A model generated the notes under the pieces. It had not been told where the DNA came from, ran no database searches, and saw nothing but the letters and a program-made list of their open reading frames with translations. From CAYLXP01 sp964387425 (GTDB taxonomy: Bacteria > Verrucomicrobiota > Kiritimatiellia > UBA8416), in contig CAYLXP010000077.1 in NCBI GenBank assembly GCA_964387425.1, forward strand, positions 1 through 25,610: 25,610 bases of DNA, in the 5' to 3' direction. The translations under genes were made by a program, and so were the position numbers. Every line of letters begins with the position of its first letter. Within the stretch, counting starts at the first letter, position 1. Shown here piece by piece: positions 5,411 to 12,872 of the stretch.

Positions 5411-8356
5411 TTGGACACGCATCAGCTTGAGAATGCACTGAGGACACGAATTCGCGGCGATGTCTACGTCGACGACGTGAGTCGTGGCATTCACGCGACC
5501 GATGCCAGCCACTACCAGGTGTTCCCCGCTTGCGTGGTGGTGCCCCGTGACGAGGCCGACTGCATCGAGTCTGTGAGAATTGCCGCTGAGTTCGGTTTGC
5601 CCATTACCCCGCGCGGAGCCGCTACGGCTCTTTCGGGGCAGACCTTTGGCGAAGGGATGATTCTCGATGTCTCCAAGTACATGAACAACGTGCTGGAGGT
5701 GAATGCGGAAGAACGCTGGGCGCGTGTTCAGCCCGGCGTTGTTGGTGACGTGTTCAACACAGAGCTGGCCGACGAGGGGCTCTGCTTTGCCCCGGACCCC
5801 GCCACGAGCAACCGTGCCACTGTTGGTGGCATGGTGGGCAACAACTCGTCCGGCATGCGCTCGGTTGTGCACGGGAAGACCATTGACCACGTTATCGCCT
5901 GCAAGGTTGTGTTGAGCGATGGTTCCGTGATGGAGTTCAGTACGGTTGACGAAGGCGAATGGGATCGCAGGGCGGCGGAGACGTCACGCCAGGGCGGTCT
6001 CTACCATGGCGTCAAAGCGGTCATCGACTCCAACCGTGATGAGATCCTCTCGCGCTACCCCAGGGTCATGCGGTGCGTCTCCGGCTATAACCTGAACGAG
6101 TTTGTGGACGGCGCAGGATACACCGGGCCAATCGGCGGTCGTGGACTGGACGGTCATCGCGCCTGGAACCTGTCCAACCTCGTTGTCGGTAGCGAGGGCA
6201 CGCTTGCCGTGCTCCTCGAGGTGAAGGTTCGGTTGACCCCGCTGCCCGATGCGAAGGCTCTCGCGATCATCCATTTTGAGGACCGGATCGAATGCCTTCG
6301 GCATGTGCCGGCCATTCTTGAGCACGACCCGAGTGCAGTGGAACTACTGGATGACACCGTCATTAACGAGGCTCTTGTGAATCCCTCGACACGGCACATG
6401 ACCGGTTTCATTGAGGGGACCCCCACAGCGGTGCTGATCGTCGAGATGTTCGGCAGCGATGCAGAGAATGCCCGCTGCCGAACCGAAAGCCTGGTTGCCT
6501 CGCTGAAGCAGCAGCAGATCGGATACGCCTGGCCGGTGGTTGTCGATCCGCCGGCGCAGGCCAACGTGTGGGCGGTTCGCAAGTTGGGGCTGGGCTTGAT
6601 CAGCAACGTGAAAGGCCCTGTCAAGGGGCAGGCCGTCATCGAGGATACCTGTGTGCCCGTCGAGCACCTGGCAGTCTATGCCCAACGACTCTTGAGAGCG
6701 GGGCATGAACTGGGTCTGTCTGTCAGCGTCTACGGGCATGCCAGCGTCGGCGTTCTGCACTTCCGTCCGGCGCTCGACCTTCACCTGGAAGAGCACCGGC
6801 AGAAGATGGTGCAGATAGCCGACCGGGCTTTCGAACTGGTTTCTGAGTACGGCGGCGTAGTTGCGGGCGAGCATGGCGATGGCGTTGTGCGAGGCGCCTA
6901 CATTTCACGCTTCTTTGGGCCGCAGCTTTGCGAGGCATTCCGCGAGATCAAGCTGCTGTTCGATCCCAGCGGACTCATGAATCCCGGCAAGATCCTCGAT
7001 ACGCCCTCAATGACCAGTAATCTGCGTTATGGCGATCAGTACCAGCCGGCGGCGGTGGAGACGCTCTTCCATTTCCGTGAGCAGGGCGGTTTCCAGCTAG
7101 CCGTTGAGCAGTGCAACGGGGTGGGGGCCTGCCGGAAACTCGACGTTCAAACCATGTGTCCCAGCTTCATGGCCACCCGCGACGAGGAAGCATCGACGCG
7201 CGGCCGTGCCAATGCCCTGCGGTTGGCAATATCCGGACAGCTGGGGGAGGGCGCCCTTGGCAGCAGTCGGATGAAGGAGGTCATGGATCTCTGCCTGGCC
7301 TGCAAGGCCTGCAAGAGCGAGTGTCCCAACTCCGTGGACATGGCCCGCCTGAAGAGTGAAGCGCTGCAGAAACACCATGATGAGCACGGCGTTCCTCTTG
7401 GGTACTGGTTGATTGGCAGTATGCCGGCCATGGCGCGGCGGGTGGCGGGGCCGTTGGCTCACATCGTGAATCTCGTCGCAAAGCTGCCGGGATACGGCTG
7501 GTTGATGGAGAAAGCTGCCGGAATGGATCGACGTCGGCCGCAGCCGCCGTTTGCGACGAAGCCATTAGCGACTCTACTGCGGATGCGGCGGCGTCCTGAC
7601 CCGGGAGAAGGCGAGCGGCGAAAAGTCGTGCTCTTCGATGACACCTACGCCAACTACATGGAGCCCCGGGTTGGGCTATCGGCGGTTGAGTTGCTGGAGG
7701 GCTGCGGCTTCGAGGTTATCCTCGCGAAGGCCGGCTGCTGCCAGCGGCCCCGGCTCTCCAAGGGTTTGGTTCGAGCCGCCAAGCGCGATGGAACGAAGAC
7801 AATGCAGAACCTGGATGTCTACGCGAAACAAGGCCTGCCGATTATCTGTCTCGAGCCTTCGTGTGCCTCGGCGTTGGCGGATGATCTTCCGGACTTGGTC
7901 GATGATGCCGAGCTGGGGCAGCGGGTTGCCGCGCAGATCAGGATGATTGACGTCTTCCTTGAGGAAGAGGTTGAGGCCGGGCGAGTTCCTCCGCTCCAGG
8001 TGGATGCCGGAGAATACGCGTTACACGGGCATTGCCACCAGAAGGCGGAGTTCGGAACCGCAGCAATTCACAATCACTTCGAGCGTGTGGACGGTGCAGA
8101 GTGTGAAGAAGTCGATTCCGGCTGCTGCGGTATGGCGGGGTCGTTTGGGTACGAGCACTACGATCTGTCGCAGGCTGTCGGCGAGGATCGTCTCTTCCCT
8201 GCTGTGCGTAGGGCCGTTGCCGACCAGAAGACCGTCCTGGCGTGTGGGATCAGTTGCCGGCATCAGCTGCGCGACATGCTCGACATCGAAGCCAAGCACT
8301 GGGTTGAAGTGGTCACTCTGGGGCGGGATTTCACCACGGAGGCGCGGAGACACTGA
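5411..8356 (+). CDS. FAD/Fe-S D-2-hydroxyacid dehydrogenase (YdiJ type)
   Basis: The 981-residue enzyme joins a VAO-type FAD domain to an iron-sulfur, GlpC-like part, as in E. coli YdiJ (about 1,018 residues), a D-2-hydroxyglutarate/D-lactate dehydrogenase family. PRGAATALSGQ and GNNSSGMRSVVHGKTIDHV (near residues 57 and 142) belong to the FAD domain. CNGVGACRK...MCPSFMAT (from about 568) and CLACKACKSECPNSVD (from about 628) bind Fe-S. AGCCQRP (about 774) and GHCHQK with SGCCGMAGSFG (about 873-912) are CCG heterodisulfide-type motifs. Electrons probably go to the membrane quinone pool. The start is TTG at 5411, supported by GGAG eight bases upstream. The last codons, encoding FTTEARRH and the stop, lie in the terminal repeat of the palindromic element at 8331-8601, so the native C-terminus has apparently been replaced. 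D-lactate is an alternative substrate. Confidence 0.9.
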   Translation: MDTHQLENALRTRIRGDVYVDDVSRGIHATDASHYQVFPACVVVPRDEADCIESVRIAAEFGLPITPRGAATALSGQTFGEGMILDVSKYMNNVLEVNAEERWARVQPGVVGDVFNTELADEGLCFAPDPATSNRATVGGMVGNNSSGMRSVVHGKTIDHVIACKVVLSDGSVMEFSTVDEGEWDRRAAETSRQGGLYHGVKAVIDSNRDEILSRYPRVMRCVSGYNLNEFVDGAGYTGPIGGRGLDGHRAWNLSNLVVGSEGTLAVLLEVKVRLTPLPDAKALAIIHFEDRIECLRHVPAILEHDPSAVELLDDTVINEALVNPSTRHMTGFIEGTPTAVLIVEMFGSDAENARCRTESLVASLKQQQIGYAWPVVVDPPAQANVWAVRKLGLGLISNVKGPVKGQAVIEDTCVPVEHLAVYAQRLLRAGHELGLSVSVYGHASVGVLHFRPALDLHLEEHRQKMVQIADRAFELVSEYGGVVAGEHGDGVVRGAYISRFFGPQLCEAFREIKLLFDPSGLMNPGKILDTPSMTSNLRYGDQYQPAAVETLFHFREQGGFQLAVEQCNGVGACRKLDVQTMCPSFMATRDEEASTRGRANALRLAISGQLGEGALGSSRMKEVMDLCLACKACKSECPNSVDMARLKSEALQKHHDEHGVPLGYWLIGSMPAMARRVAGPLAHIVNLVAKLPGYGWLMEKAAGMDRRRPQPPFATKPLATLLRMRRRPDPGEGERRKVVLFDDTYANYMEPRVGLSAVELLEGCGFEVILAKAGCCQRPRLSKGLVRAAKRDGTKTMQNLDVYAKQGLPIICLEPSCASALADDLPDLVDDAELGQRVAAQIRMIDVFLEEEVEAGRVPPLQVDAGEYALHGHCHQKAEFGTAAIHNHFERVDGAECEEVDSGCCGMAGSFGYEHYDLSQAVGEDRLFPAVRRAVADQKTVLACGISCRHQLRDMLDIEAKHWVEVVTLGRDFTTEARRH

Positions 8357-8601
8357 GGAGAGATGGCGGGAACCCGGGCGCTTCCTGAGAAGGAACCGCC
8401 CGGGTTCCCGCCATGGTGTCGGTGGAGAAAGAGAAGAGAACTGAGGTGAAGGAAGTTCAACTCCTCTTCCTCCCCACTGTCTGTCCGCGCAAACCCAAGA
8501 TTGGCGATTCTGGTTGGAAAGCACCAGATACATCACAACGCACATCGCCAATCTTGGGTTTGCGCGGACCTCTTCTCCGAGTCTCCGTGCCTCTGTGGTG
8601 A
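8331..8601 (-). mobile_element. Composite palindromic MITE-like element, copy 1
   Basis: A 271-bp non-coding element with imperfect terminal inverted repeats: TCACCACGGAGGCGCGGAGA at the left end matches the right end read backwards at 25 of 30 positions. Inside are hairpin A (8363-8380 with 8397-8414, 18 bp perfect, inner arms TTCCT/AGGAA) and hairpin B (8484-8508 with 8544-8568, 25 bp perfect, 35-base loop), separated by a purine-rich stretch. Copy 2 at 18069-18350 has the same parts in the opposite orientation. No transposase is present, so any movement would need one supplied from elsewhere. Hairpin A begins six bases after the dehydrogenase stop and may act as its terminator. Confidence 0.7.
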
Positions 8602-8630
8602 GTTTTCCCCCGCCGCCGAGGAATATAGGG

Positions 8631-8969
8631 TCAGCTTGCCTGTCGTTGGCGGACGACTTCGTAGAGCAGGATGGTGGTGGCGGATGCGACGTTGAGCGAG
8701 TCGGCCTGTCCGAGCATNNNNNNNNNNNNNNNNNNNNNNNNNNNNNNNNNNNNNNNNNNNNNNNNNNNNNNNNNNNNNNNNNNNNNNNNNNNNNNNNNNN
8801 NNNNNNNNNNNNNNNNNCCGTTGTCGAGGGCGCGACGGTTTTCACGGAAGCCTTCAATCAGCATCCGGCCCGAATCATCACGATGGGAGCGCTGCCGCAG
8901 CTTGACGACATCCTTTACGCGCGGATTCGTCAGGCTGGTAATCTCGAGATCAGCATGCAGGTCGGTCAT
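8631..8969 (-). pseudogene. SPOUT (TrmH/SpoU) RNA methyltransferase, interior lost in assembly gap
   Basis: Two pieces of one gene flank the N run. The N-terminal piece (about 50 residues: EITSLTNPRVKDVVKLRQRS and LIEGFRENRRAL) is the substrate-binding start of TrmH-family 2'-O-ribose methyltransferases. The C-terminal piece (GQADSLNVASATTILLYEVV) is the knot motif that binds S-adenosylmethionine. The family is normally about 250-270 residues, so some 170-190 residues are missing and the 100 Ns are a placeholder rather than a true length. I call it broken only because of the assembly: the real gene is probably intact. The likely target is 23S rRNA, or possibly tRNA. It starts 13 bases after the stop of the lipoprotein gene upstream, so the two look like an operon. 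Confidence 0.85.
8718..8817. other. Assembly gap (100 N)
   Basis: Exactly 100 unresolved bases, the conventional placeholder for a scaffold join of unknown size. It falls inside the rRNA methyltransferase gene, whose missing middle suggests a true gap of roughly 500 bp or more. Confidence 0.99.
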
Positions 8970-8982
8970 GAGTGCGACGCGG

Positions 8983-9369
8983 CTACTGGTGTTGGATCAG
9001 AGCCGTTGCCGAGGGGCCGGTTGTTGTCGTTGTCGTCACATTGGTTCCGGTTCCCGTACTCGTGGTTGTCGTCCCACCGGAGCAGGTCAGAACCTGGACG
9101 CTGTTGGATGAAAGCGCAGCGACAGCCGTGTAGGTTGTGGTGTCCCCGGTGGTCGTGGAGAGAACGCCGGCAGTTGTATCAGACAGGCTCCACGTGTAGT
9201 CGGTCCAACCGGATGCCACGAATTCCTGGGATCCGCCAACGCCCAGCGTGGCGCTGTTCGGTGTAATCGTAATAGCAGCCTGCGACGATGACTCGGTTTC
9301 GCATCCGACCAGCCCCAGCAATGGGAGCAGCATCACAATGCTCAGAAAAAATGTAGCGGCCTTCTTCAT
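8983..9369 (-). CDS. Small lipoprotein with Ig-like (Big2-type) region
   Basis: This encodes a 128-residue lipoprotein. The start ATG (9369-9367) has AAGGAG nine bases upstream. The signal peptide MKKAATFFLSIVMLLPLLG runs into the lipobox LVGC with the lipidated Cys at 23. The mature part has ITPNSATLGVGGSQEFVASG and a WSLSD...TTTYTA pattern typical of bacterial Ig-like group 2 folds, then a Thr/Ser/Gly-rich tail. It would be membrane-anchored and surface- or periplasm-facing. Function is unknown. It is followed after 13 bases by the rRNA methyltransferase gene and has a good promoter (9417-9446). Confidence 0.8.
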   Translation of the reverse strand: MKKAATFFLSIVMLLPLLGLVGCETESSSQAAITITPNSATLGVGGSQEFVASGWTDYTWSLSDTTAGVLSTTTGDTTTYTAVAALSSNSVQVLTCSGGTTTTSTGTGTNVTTTTTTGPSATALIQHQ

Positions 9370-9416
9370 GGTAGCAGACTCCTTTGTGGGTGCTTGAGTA
9401 CGATCTCTCAAAAATC

Positions 9417-9446
9417 ATTGTATGGCGGCAAAACCATCGTTGTCAA
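9417..9446 (-). promoter_or_regulatory. Promoter of the lipoprotein gene
   Basis: Minus strand: perfect TTGACA (9446-9441), 18-base spacer, TACAAT (9422-9417, five of six). Its -35 overlaps the -35 of the divergent promoter at 9440-9468. Confidence 0.65.
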
Positions 9447-9468
9447 CCCGCCGGAAGCGACGTACACT
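9440..9468 (+). promoter_or_regulatory. Promoter of the peptidase-like gene
   Basis: Plus strand: TTGTCA (9440-9445, five of six), 17-base spacer, TACACT (9463-9468, four of six), 22 bases before the start codon. It shares its -35 bases with the leftward promoter. Confidence 0.5.
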
Positions 9469-9490
9469 CCTTTGCAACAAGGAGGAGCAT

Positions 9491-10105
9491 ATGTCTGTGG
9501 AGTTTGAATCCCGTGAACCTGTCTTCGGTGACAACTACGATGTTGGCTACGTTGGATTCTGTCACAAAGACAACTGTTTCGTACACGAGGGAATCGCGTA
9601 TGCCACTCGCTGGAATCGAATGAGTGACATCAAGGTGTCGCACGTCCTGATCGTGTCGGGGGAGGATTCGTGTGTTGAGGCCCTGGTGAAGGGCGGTGTA
9701 CAGGAGGGGAACCTAAAGAAGTACTTCGATGACCCGCAATGGCAGATCTCTTTCAGAAAACCCGTTGGGTTAACCGAGGCGATTGCAGAGCGGATCATCG
9801 CCGAGGCCAAGACTCAGCTTGGTGATAAGTACGACTTCGGGATCATCGTCAGTGCCGGCGTCAGTGGGATGTTTCTCGGCCGGGCTCTGAACCGTTTGCT
9901 CAAGAATCACCCCGAGCGTACCCTTGCGCGGTTGTTGAACAGCGAGGACCGTTGGGTTTGCAGCGAGCTCGTGGCATATGCCTTGGATCAGCAGGATGAG
10001 TACCGGGATGTGGGCATTCTCAATGATCCCGTTGAGACCATCGACCCCCAGGAGCTGTTTGAGGACGATGAGATTTTCAAGCCCTGGCACAACAAGATTG
10101 GATAA
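9491..10105 (+). CDS. Permuted NlpC/P60-like (YiiX-type) cysteine hydrolase
   Basis: The 204-residue product starts at ATG 9491 after a strong AAGGAGG site. It has no signal peptide or membrane segment. His51 in KVSHVLIV and Cys157 in RWVCSELVAYAL match the permuted NlpC/P60 papain-like fold (YiiX/YebB and poxvirus G6 families), in which the catalytic His precedes the Cys. These enzymes act on amide or ester bonds in peptides or lipids. The substrate here cannot be told. Between the two sites is ITEA-type helical sequence and an AGVSGMFLGRALN stretch. It is divergent from the lipoprotein gene and shares an overlapping promoter region with it. It ends 14 bases before the convergent next gene. 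Confidence 0.68.
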   Translation: MSVEFESREPVFGDNYDVGYVGFCHKDNCFVHEGIAYATRWNRMSDIKVSHVLIVSGEDSCVEALVKGGVQEGNLKKYFDDPQWQISFRKPVGLTEAIAERIIAEAKTQLGDKYDFGIIVSAGVSGMFLGRALNRLLKNHPERTLARLLNSEDRWVCSELVAYALDQQDEYRDVGILNDPVETIDPQELFEDDEIFKPWHNKIG

Positions 10106-10119
10106 GCCCGGAATACCCT

Positions 10120-10695
10120 CTACTGGGCATAGCGGGTTGCCAGCACCTCGGGTGTTGGCAGTGAGTCGTAGGTTTCACCCTTGGGGCCAACATAGCGCTC
10201 CCCGCCCAGCTTCAGGATACGAATGTCAACCTGCATGCCGTTCTTCAGTGTGATCGGCACGGTTACCAGCGAGACCCCCGGGTGACGATCAACCGGCGGT
10301 GCCGGTGGCGCACTCGGTTTCGCGGCCTTCTTCTTGCGGGGGACCGTGATGGCTCGCGTGGAGTAGGGCGTGTAGAGCAGGGGGAGAGGCTCGTATGGCC
10401 ATGAGACGCCATGCCGGTAACGATAACGGCCGCGTCTTCGGCCGTAGCGCCGATAGTAGCGGTAGTCGTCGTCATAGCAATCCCACTCGCGATCCCAGGT
10501 GTACCCCGCCAAGGCACCCAGTCCGGCAAACAGAGGAATGGCGACCTCGGAATCGACACCATGATCGATTTCCCCAAGTAGGGCGCCAAATGCCGCACCT
10601 ATGAGCCCACCCCGCAACGCGTCATCGCCATCACCGGCGCCGGCGGAACCTGCCATCAGGAACAAAGACAAGAGCAGCGAGACCATTAGCTTCAT
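10120..10695 (-). CDS. Exported glycine-zipper protein of unknown function
   Basis: A 191-residue protein starts at ATG 10695-10693, with AGGAGG six bases upstream. It has a signal peptide (to about residue 20, SAGAGDGDD) and a glycine-zipper helix, GGLIGAAFGALLGE, followed by LFAGLGALAGY. Then come a very Tyr/Arg-rich stretch (YRYYRRYGRRRGRYRYRHG), a basic Ala/Pro linker, and a C-terminal region (VTVPITLKNGMQVDIRILKL, YVGPKGETY). Glycine zippers insert into membranes or self-associate, and the basic Tyr/Arg stretch could bind envelope polymers. I do not recognise a named family. A clear promoter lies upstream (10722-10750). Confidence 0.8.
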   Translation of the reverse strand: MKLMVSLLLSLFLMAGSAGAGDGDDALRGGLIGAAFGALLGEIDHGVDSEVAIPLFAGLGALAGYTWDREWDCYDDDYRYYRRYGRRRGRYRYRHGVSWPYEPLPLLYTPYSTRAITVPRKKKAAKPSAPPAPPVDRHPGVSLVTVPITLKNGMQVDIRILKLGGERYVGPKGETYDSLPTPEVLATRYAQ

Positions 10696-10721
10696 CGCCA
10701 ACCTCCTTTCCTCTCTAAGAC

Positions 10722-10750
10722 ACTATACCACGATCCAGCTAGCGGCTCAA
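10722..10750 (-). promoter_or_regulatory. Promoter of the glycine-zipper gene
   Basis: Minus strand TTGAGC (10750-10745) and TATAGT (10727-10722) are separated by 17 bases. The predicted start is about 20 bases before the gene's ATG, with the AGGAGG site in between. Confidence 0.6.
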
Positions 10751-10798
10751 TCGTTTGGGCTTGCAGAAGCGGCGCTGGGATAGGAGAGTAGGATTCTT

Positions 10799-11197
10799 AT
10801 GACTGAACCGGATGGAGCCGAACGTCGCCAACATGAACGTACCCCTCAGAAGGGGTATATTTCGGTAACGGTTGTTGAAGCCCCGGATGCCCCACTTCTG
10901 GAGGGGGTTGTTTTCAGCTGTACGACCCGCGATCTGTCGAAGAGTGGCCTGAAGATGGTCGTGCACTCCCCGGTACCTGTCGAGTCAAGGCTACGCTTGC
11001 GGGTGGAGTTCGTGGATCCTGTTGCCCTGTTTGAGCACGACGCCCGCGTATCCTGGTGTCGCGAGGAGTCCCTCGACATCGTGCAGTCCTATGCCGTTGG
11101 CATTCGTTTCACGGGCACGAAGCGGCAGCATGGTGATGGGGAGTGGGAAGACCTGGTCCGTGCCCACATGCGCGGTGCAAAGAGCCCGCCGCTCTAG
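10799..11197 (+). CDS. PilZ-domain protein (cyclic-di-GMP binding)
   Basis: A 132-residue single-domain cytoplasmic protein. The two PilZ signatures are present: RxxxR in ERRQHERTP (R10 and R14) and D/NxSxxG in RDLSKSGLKM (45-50), with the following beta barrel (LRLRVEF, ARVSWC, YAVGIRF). Both arginines and the Ser/Gly motif needed to bind cyclic-di-GMP are intact, so it should respond to this second messenger. The output (motility, matrix or secretion) cannot be told from one domain. The start ATG has AGGA five bases upstream. The stop codon lies in a small hairpin (11188-11202), and the gene converges on manA. Confidence 0.88.
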   Translation: MTEPDGAERRQHERTPQKGYISVTVVEAPDAPLLEGVVFSCTTRDLSKSGLKMVVHSPVPVESRLRLRVEFVDPVALFEHDARVSWCREESLDIVQSYAVGIRFTGTKRQHGDGEWEDLVRAHMRGAKSPPL

Positions 11198-11215
11198 GCG
11201 GCCTCGGAGACTTCA

Positions 11216-11286
11216 TAGCCGCAAAAGGCACAGGAGTCACAAAGAGCTTGTTCGTTTCCTGCGCTCTCTGCGCATCTTCGCGGCCA
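11216..11286. repeat. Imperfect inverted repeat between PilZ and manA genes
   Basis: TAGCCGCAAAAGGCACAGGA at the left matches, in reverse complement, TGGCCGCGAAGATGCGCAGA at the right, with several mismatches and one gap. It has the look of a degenerate dispersed palindrome and fills the gap between two convergent genes, where it might help termination. Confidence 0.45.
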
Positions 11287-11305
11287 TCACTCTGCTCGAT
11301 CTGTT

Positions 11306-12280
11306 TCAGAGCGAAATCTGCACCACGGAGGCAGGGCCGCCAACCGGTGTCAGCGTGTAGTCCGTTGCCGCGGCTGGCACGAGGCATGATGTTCCCGCGG
11401 ATGCCGATGCCATGACTCCGTTCGCCCCGATCAGGGCGGTCCCTTTCGTCACGAAGAGCGCGTGGAAGCTGCTGCCATCGTGCGACACCTCTTCAGGTTC
11501 ATGCAACTCAACACGGACCGTGTTGAAGAACGGGCACTGAATGATGGCATACCAGGGATTCGGGCCCTGGGTGTCGAGTGGGCGTGGCGGCACCACTTCG
11601 GGTGCAGCATGCTCCCAGTCAATGACCTGCATTGCCTGCTCGAGATGTGTTTCACGCGGTTTCCCGTCGTGCCCAACGCGCCCCCAGTCATAGACGCGGT
11701 AGGTTGTGTCCGAGTTCTGCTGGATCTCGAGCAGCAGGCATCCGGCCCCGATGGCGTGGACGCGCCCGCCGGGGACAAAAATGGCCCGTCCGGGCCTCGC
11801 CGGGACTTCGGCCAGGGCGACGGTTTCAAGCTCTCCCCCGGCCATGGCGGCCTCAAAGCTCTCTTGGGTCACACCCGGCTTCAGCCCAGCATAGATCTTG
11901 GCGTTTGGCTCACCATCGAGCACATACCACATTTCGGTCTTGGGCTGGCCGCCGGTGGTGTGGGCATTGTCATCGTTTGGATGAACCTGGACGCTCAGAT
12001 CCTGTTTGGCATCAATAATCTTGATGAGCAAAGGAAATACGGATTTGCTGCAACTACTGCCCACGAGCTGCGGGCCCATTGTCTCGACGAGCTCACGGAG
12101 CGTCTTGCCCTTTAGGGGACCGTTGATAACTGTGCTCATGCCCTCGGGACGATCCGTGATCTCCCAGGATTCGGCACATATGTCGGGCGTATTTTCCCGC
12201 CCATAGCGCTGTGCCATGCGGTTCCCGCCCCAGATGTAATCCTTGTAAACCGGCTCTAGTAGTAGTGGGTATATGTTCAT
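11306..12280 (-). CDS. manA: Mannose-6-phosphate isomerase, class I (short type)
   Basis: This 324-residue zinc enzyme converts mannose-6-phosphate and fructose-6-phosphate. The N-terminus YPLLLEPVYKDYIWGG is the family start. SVQVHPND (His100), KTEMWYV (Glu116) and GGRVHAIG (His175) supply zinc ligands, and LEIQQNSDTTYRVYDWGR is the active-site stretch with the catalytic Arg. Size and order match the short Firmicutes-type ManA. I chose ATG 12280-12278 because the family begins there. In-frame ATG and TTG codons up to 12 codons earlier are possible, and none has a good ribosome site. It lies 49 bases downstream of the GspG-like gene on the same strand. It feeds GDP-mannose or mannose catabolism. 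Confidence 0.93.
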   Translation of the reverse strand: MNIYPLLLEPVYKDYIWGGNRMAQRYGRENTPDICAESWEITDRPEGMSTVINGPLKGKTLRELVETMGPQLVGSSCSKSVFPLLIKIIDAKQDLSVQVHPNDDNAHTTGGQPKTEMWYVLDGEPNAKIYAGLKPGVTQESFEAAMAGGELETVALAEVPARPGRAIFVPGGRVHAIGAGCLLLEIQQNSDTTYRVYDWGRVGHDGKPRETHLEQAMQVIDWEHAAPEVVPPRPLDTQGPNPWYAIIQCPFFNTVRVELHEPEEVSHDGSSFHALFVTKGTALIGANGVMASASAGTSCLVPAAATDYTLTPVGGPASVVQISL

Positions 12281-12329
12281 GGGCGGAAACATAAGCAAGA
12301 ATGGCCCAACACCCAAGTCCGAAAGCAGC

Positions 12330-12812
12330 TCAGAGCCAAATGCCTTTGCAGATGTACAGTCCTATGTTGTTTCGTTTCGCATTATACGGGAACCGTGGCA
12401 GACCCACGCTTACCAGGACCCAGGAGCGACGAGTGTCGATGCTTGGAGATGAGATCATTGATCCGATTCTGTACCTATACCCCCATCCTCCTTTGGATGG
12501 CATATTGGCCGTAGGTTTCTCTTCCTTGGTTGCCCTGGTAGCGAACGGGTCAGTGGGCAGCTCCTTCAGGTAACCCGGCACGAGTTCTTCCAGCATCTTT
12601 GGGGGATTACCATCGTGATCGTCACAATACCGATCAAGGGCTCCCCACAGCATTGTCAGGTCACAATGAACTTGCTCCAGCTTGGTCTTGTCTTCATTCG
12701 AGAGTAGCCTGTACGCCTCGCTTTCGCGGAAGTTGTATCTCTCGCTTGATCCTGCCTGGCCGCCGATGGCAAGGAGAACACACGCGAACAAAGCTGCTAC
12801 TATGGACCTCAT
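12330..12812 (-). CDS. Exported protein with GspG-like C-terminal fold
   Basis: A 160-residue protein with a cleavable signal peptide (MRSIVAALFACVLLAIGGQA). The mature part (LWGALDRYCDDHDGNPPKML, ELVPGYLKELPTDPFA, GWGYRYRIG and SWVLVSVGLP) follows the globular part of type II secretion major pseudopilins of the GspG family. There, a helix is followed by a conserved proline-rich loop and beta strands. The usual prepilin N-terminal helix (GFTLIE) is absent, so it is a soluble or periplasmic relative rather than a working pilin. Such proteins are common in PVC bacteria. Role unknown. The GGGG ribosome site lies five bases before the ATG. Confidence 0.7.
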   Translation of the reverse strand: MRSIVAALFACVLLAIGGQAGSSERYNFRESEAYRLLSNEDKTKLEQVHCDLTMLWGALDRYCDDHDGNPPKMLEELVPGYLKELPTDPFATRATKEEKPTANMPSKGGWGYRYRIGSMISSPSIDTRRSWVLVSVGLPRFPYNAKRNNIGLYICKGIWL

Positions 12813-12872
12813 ATCTACCCCCTTTGCCAGGCAGACGTACTGTTATGATCTTTGCCCCGGTTGAAACTGAAA

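Noticed and set aside
8021..8857. Leftward open frame of 278 codons spanning the N gap and copy 1 of the palindromic element
   Set aside because: It runs through Ns, antisense to the dehydrogenase, and its sequence is the element's palindromes translated.
12281..12330. GTTGGGC between the GspG-like gene and manA as another cassette boundary
   Set aside because: No matching outer box or hairpin is found upstream, and manA is a core gene, so the heptamer is probably chance.
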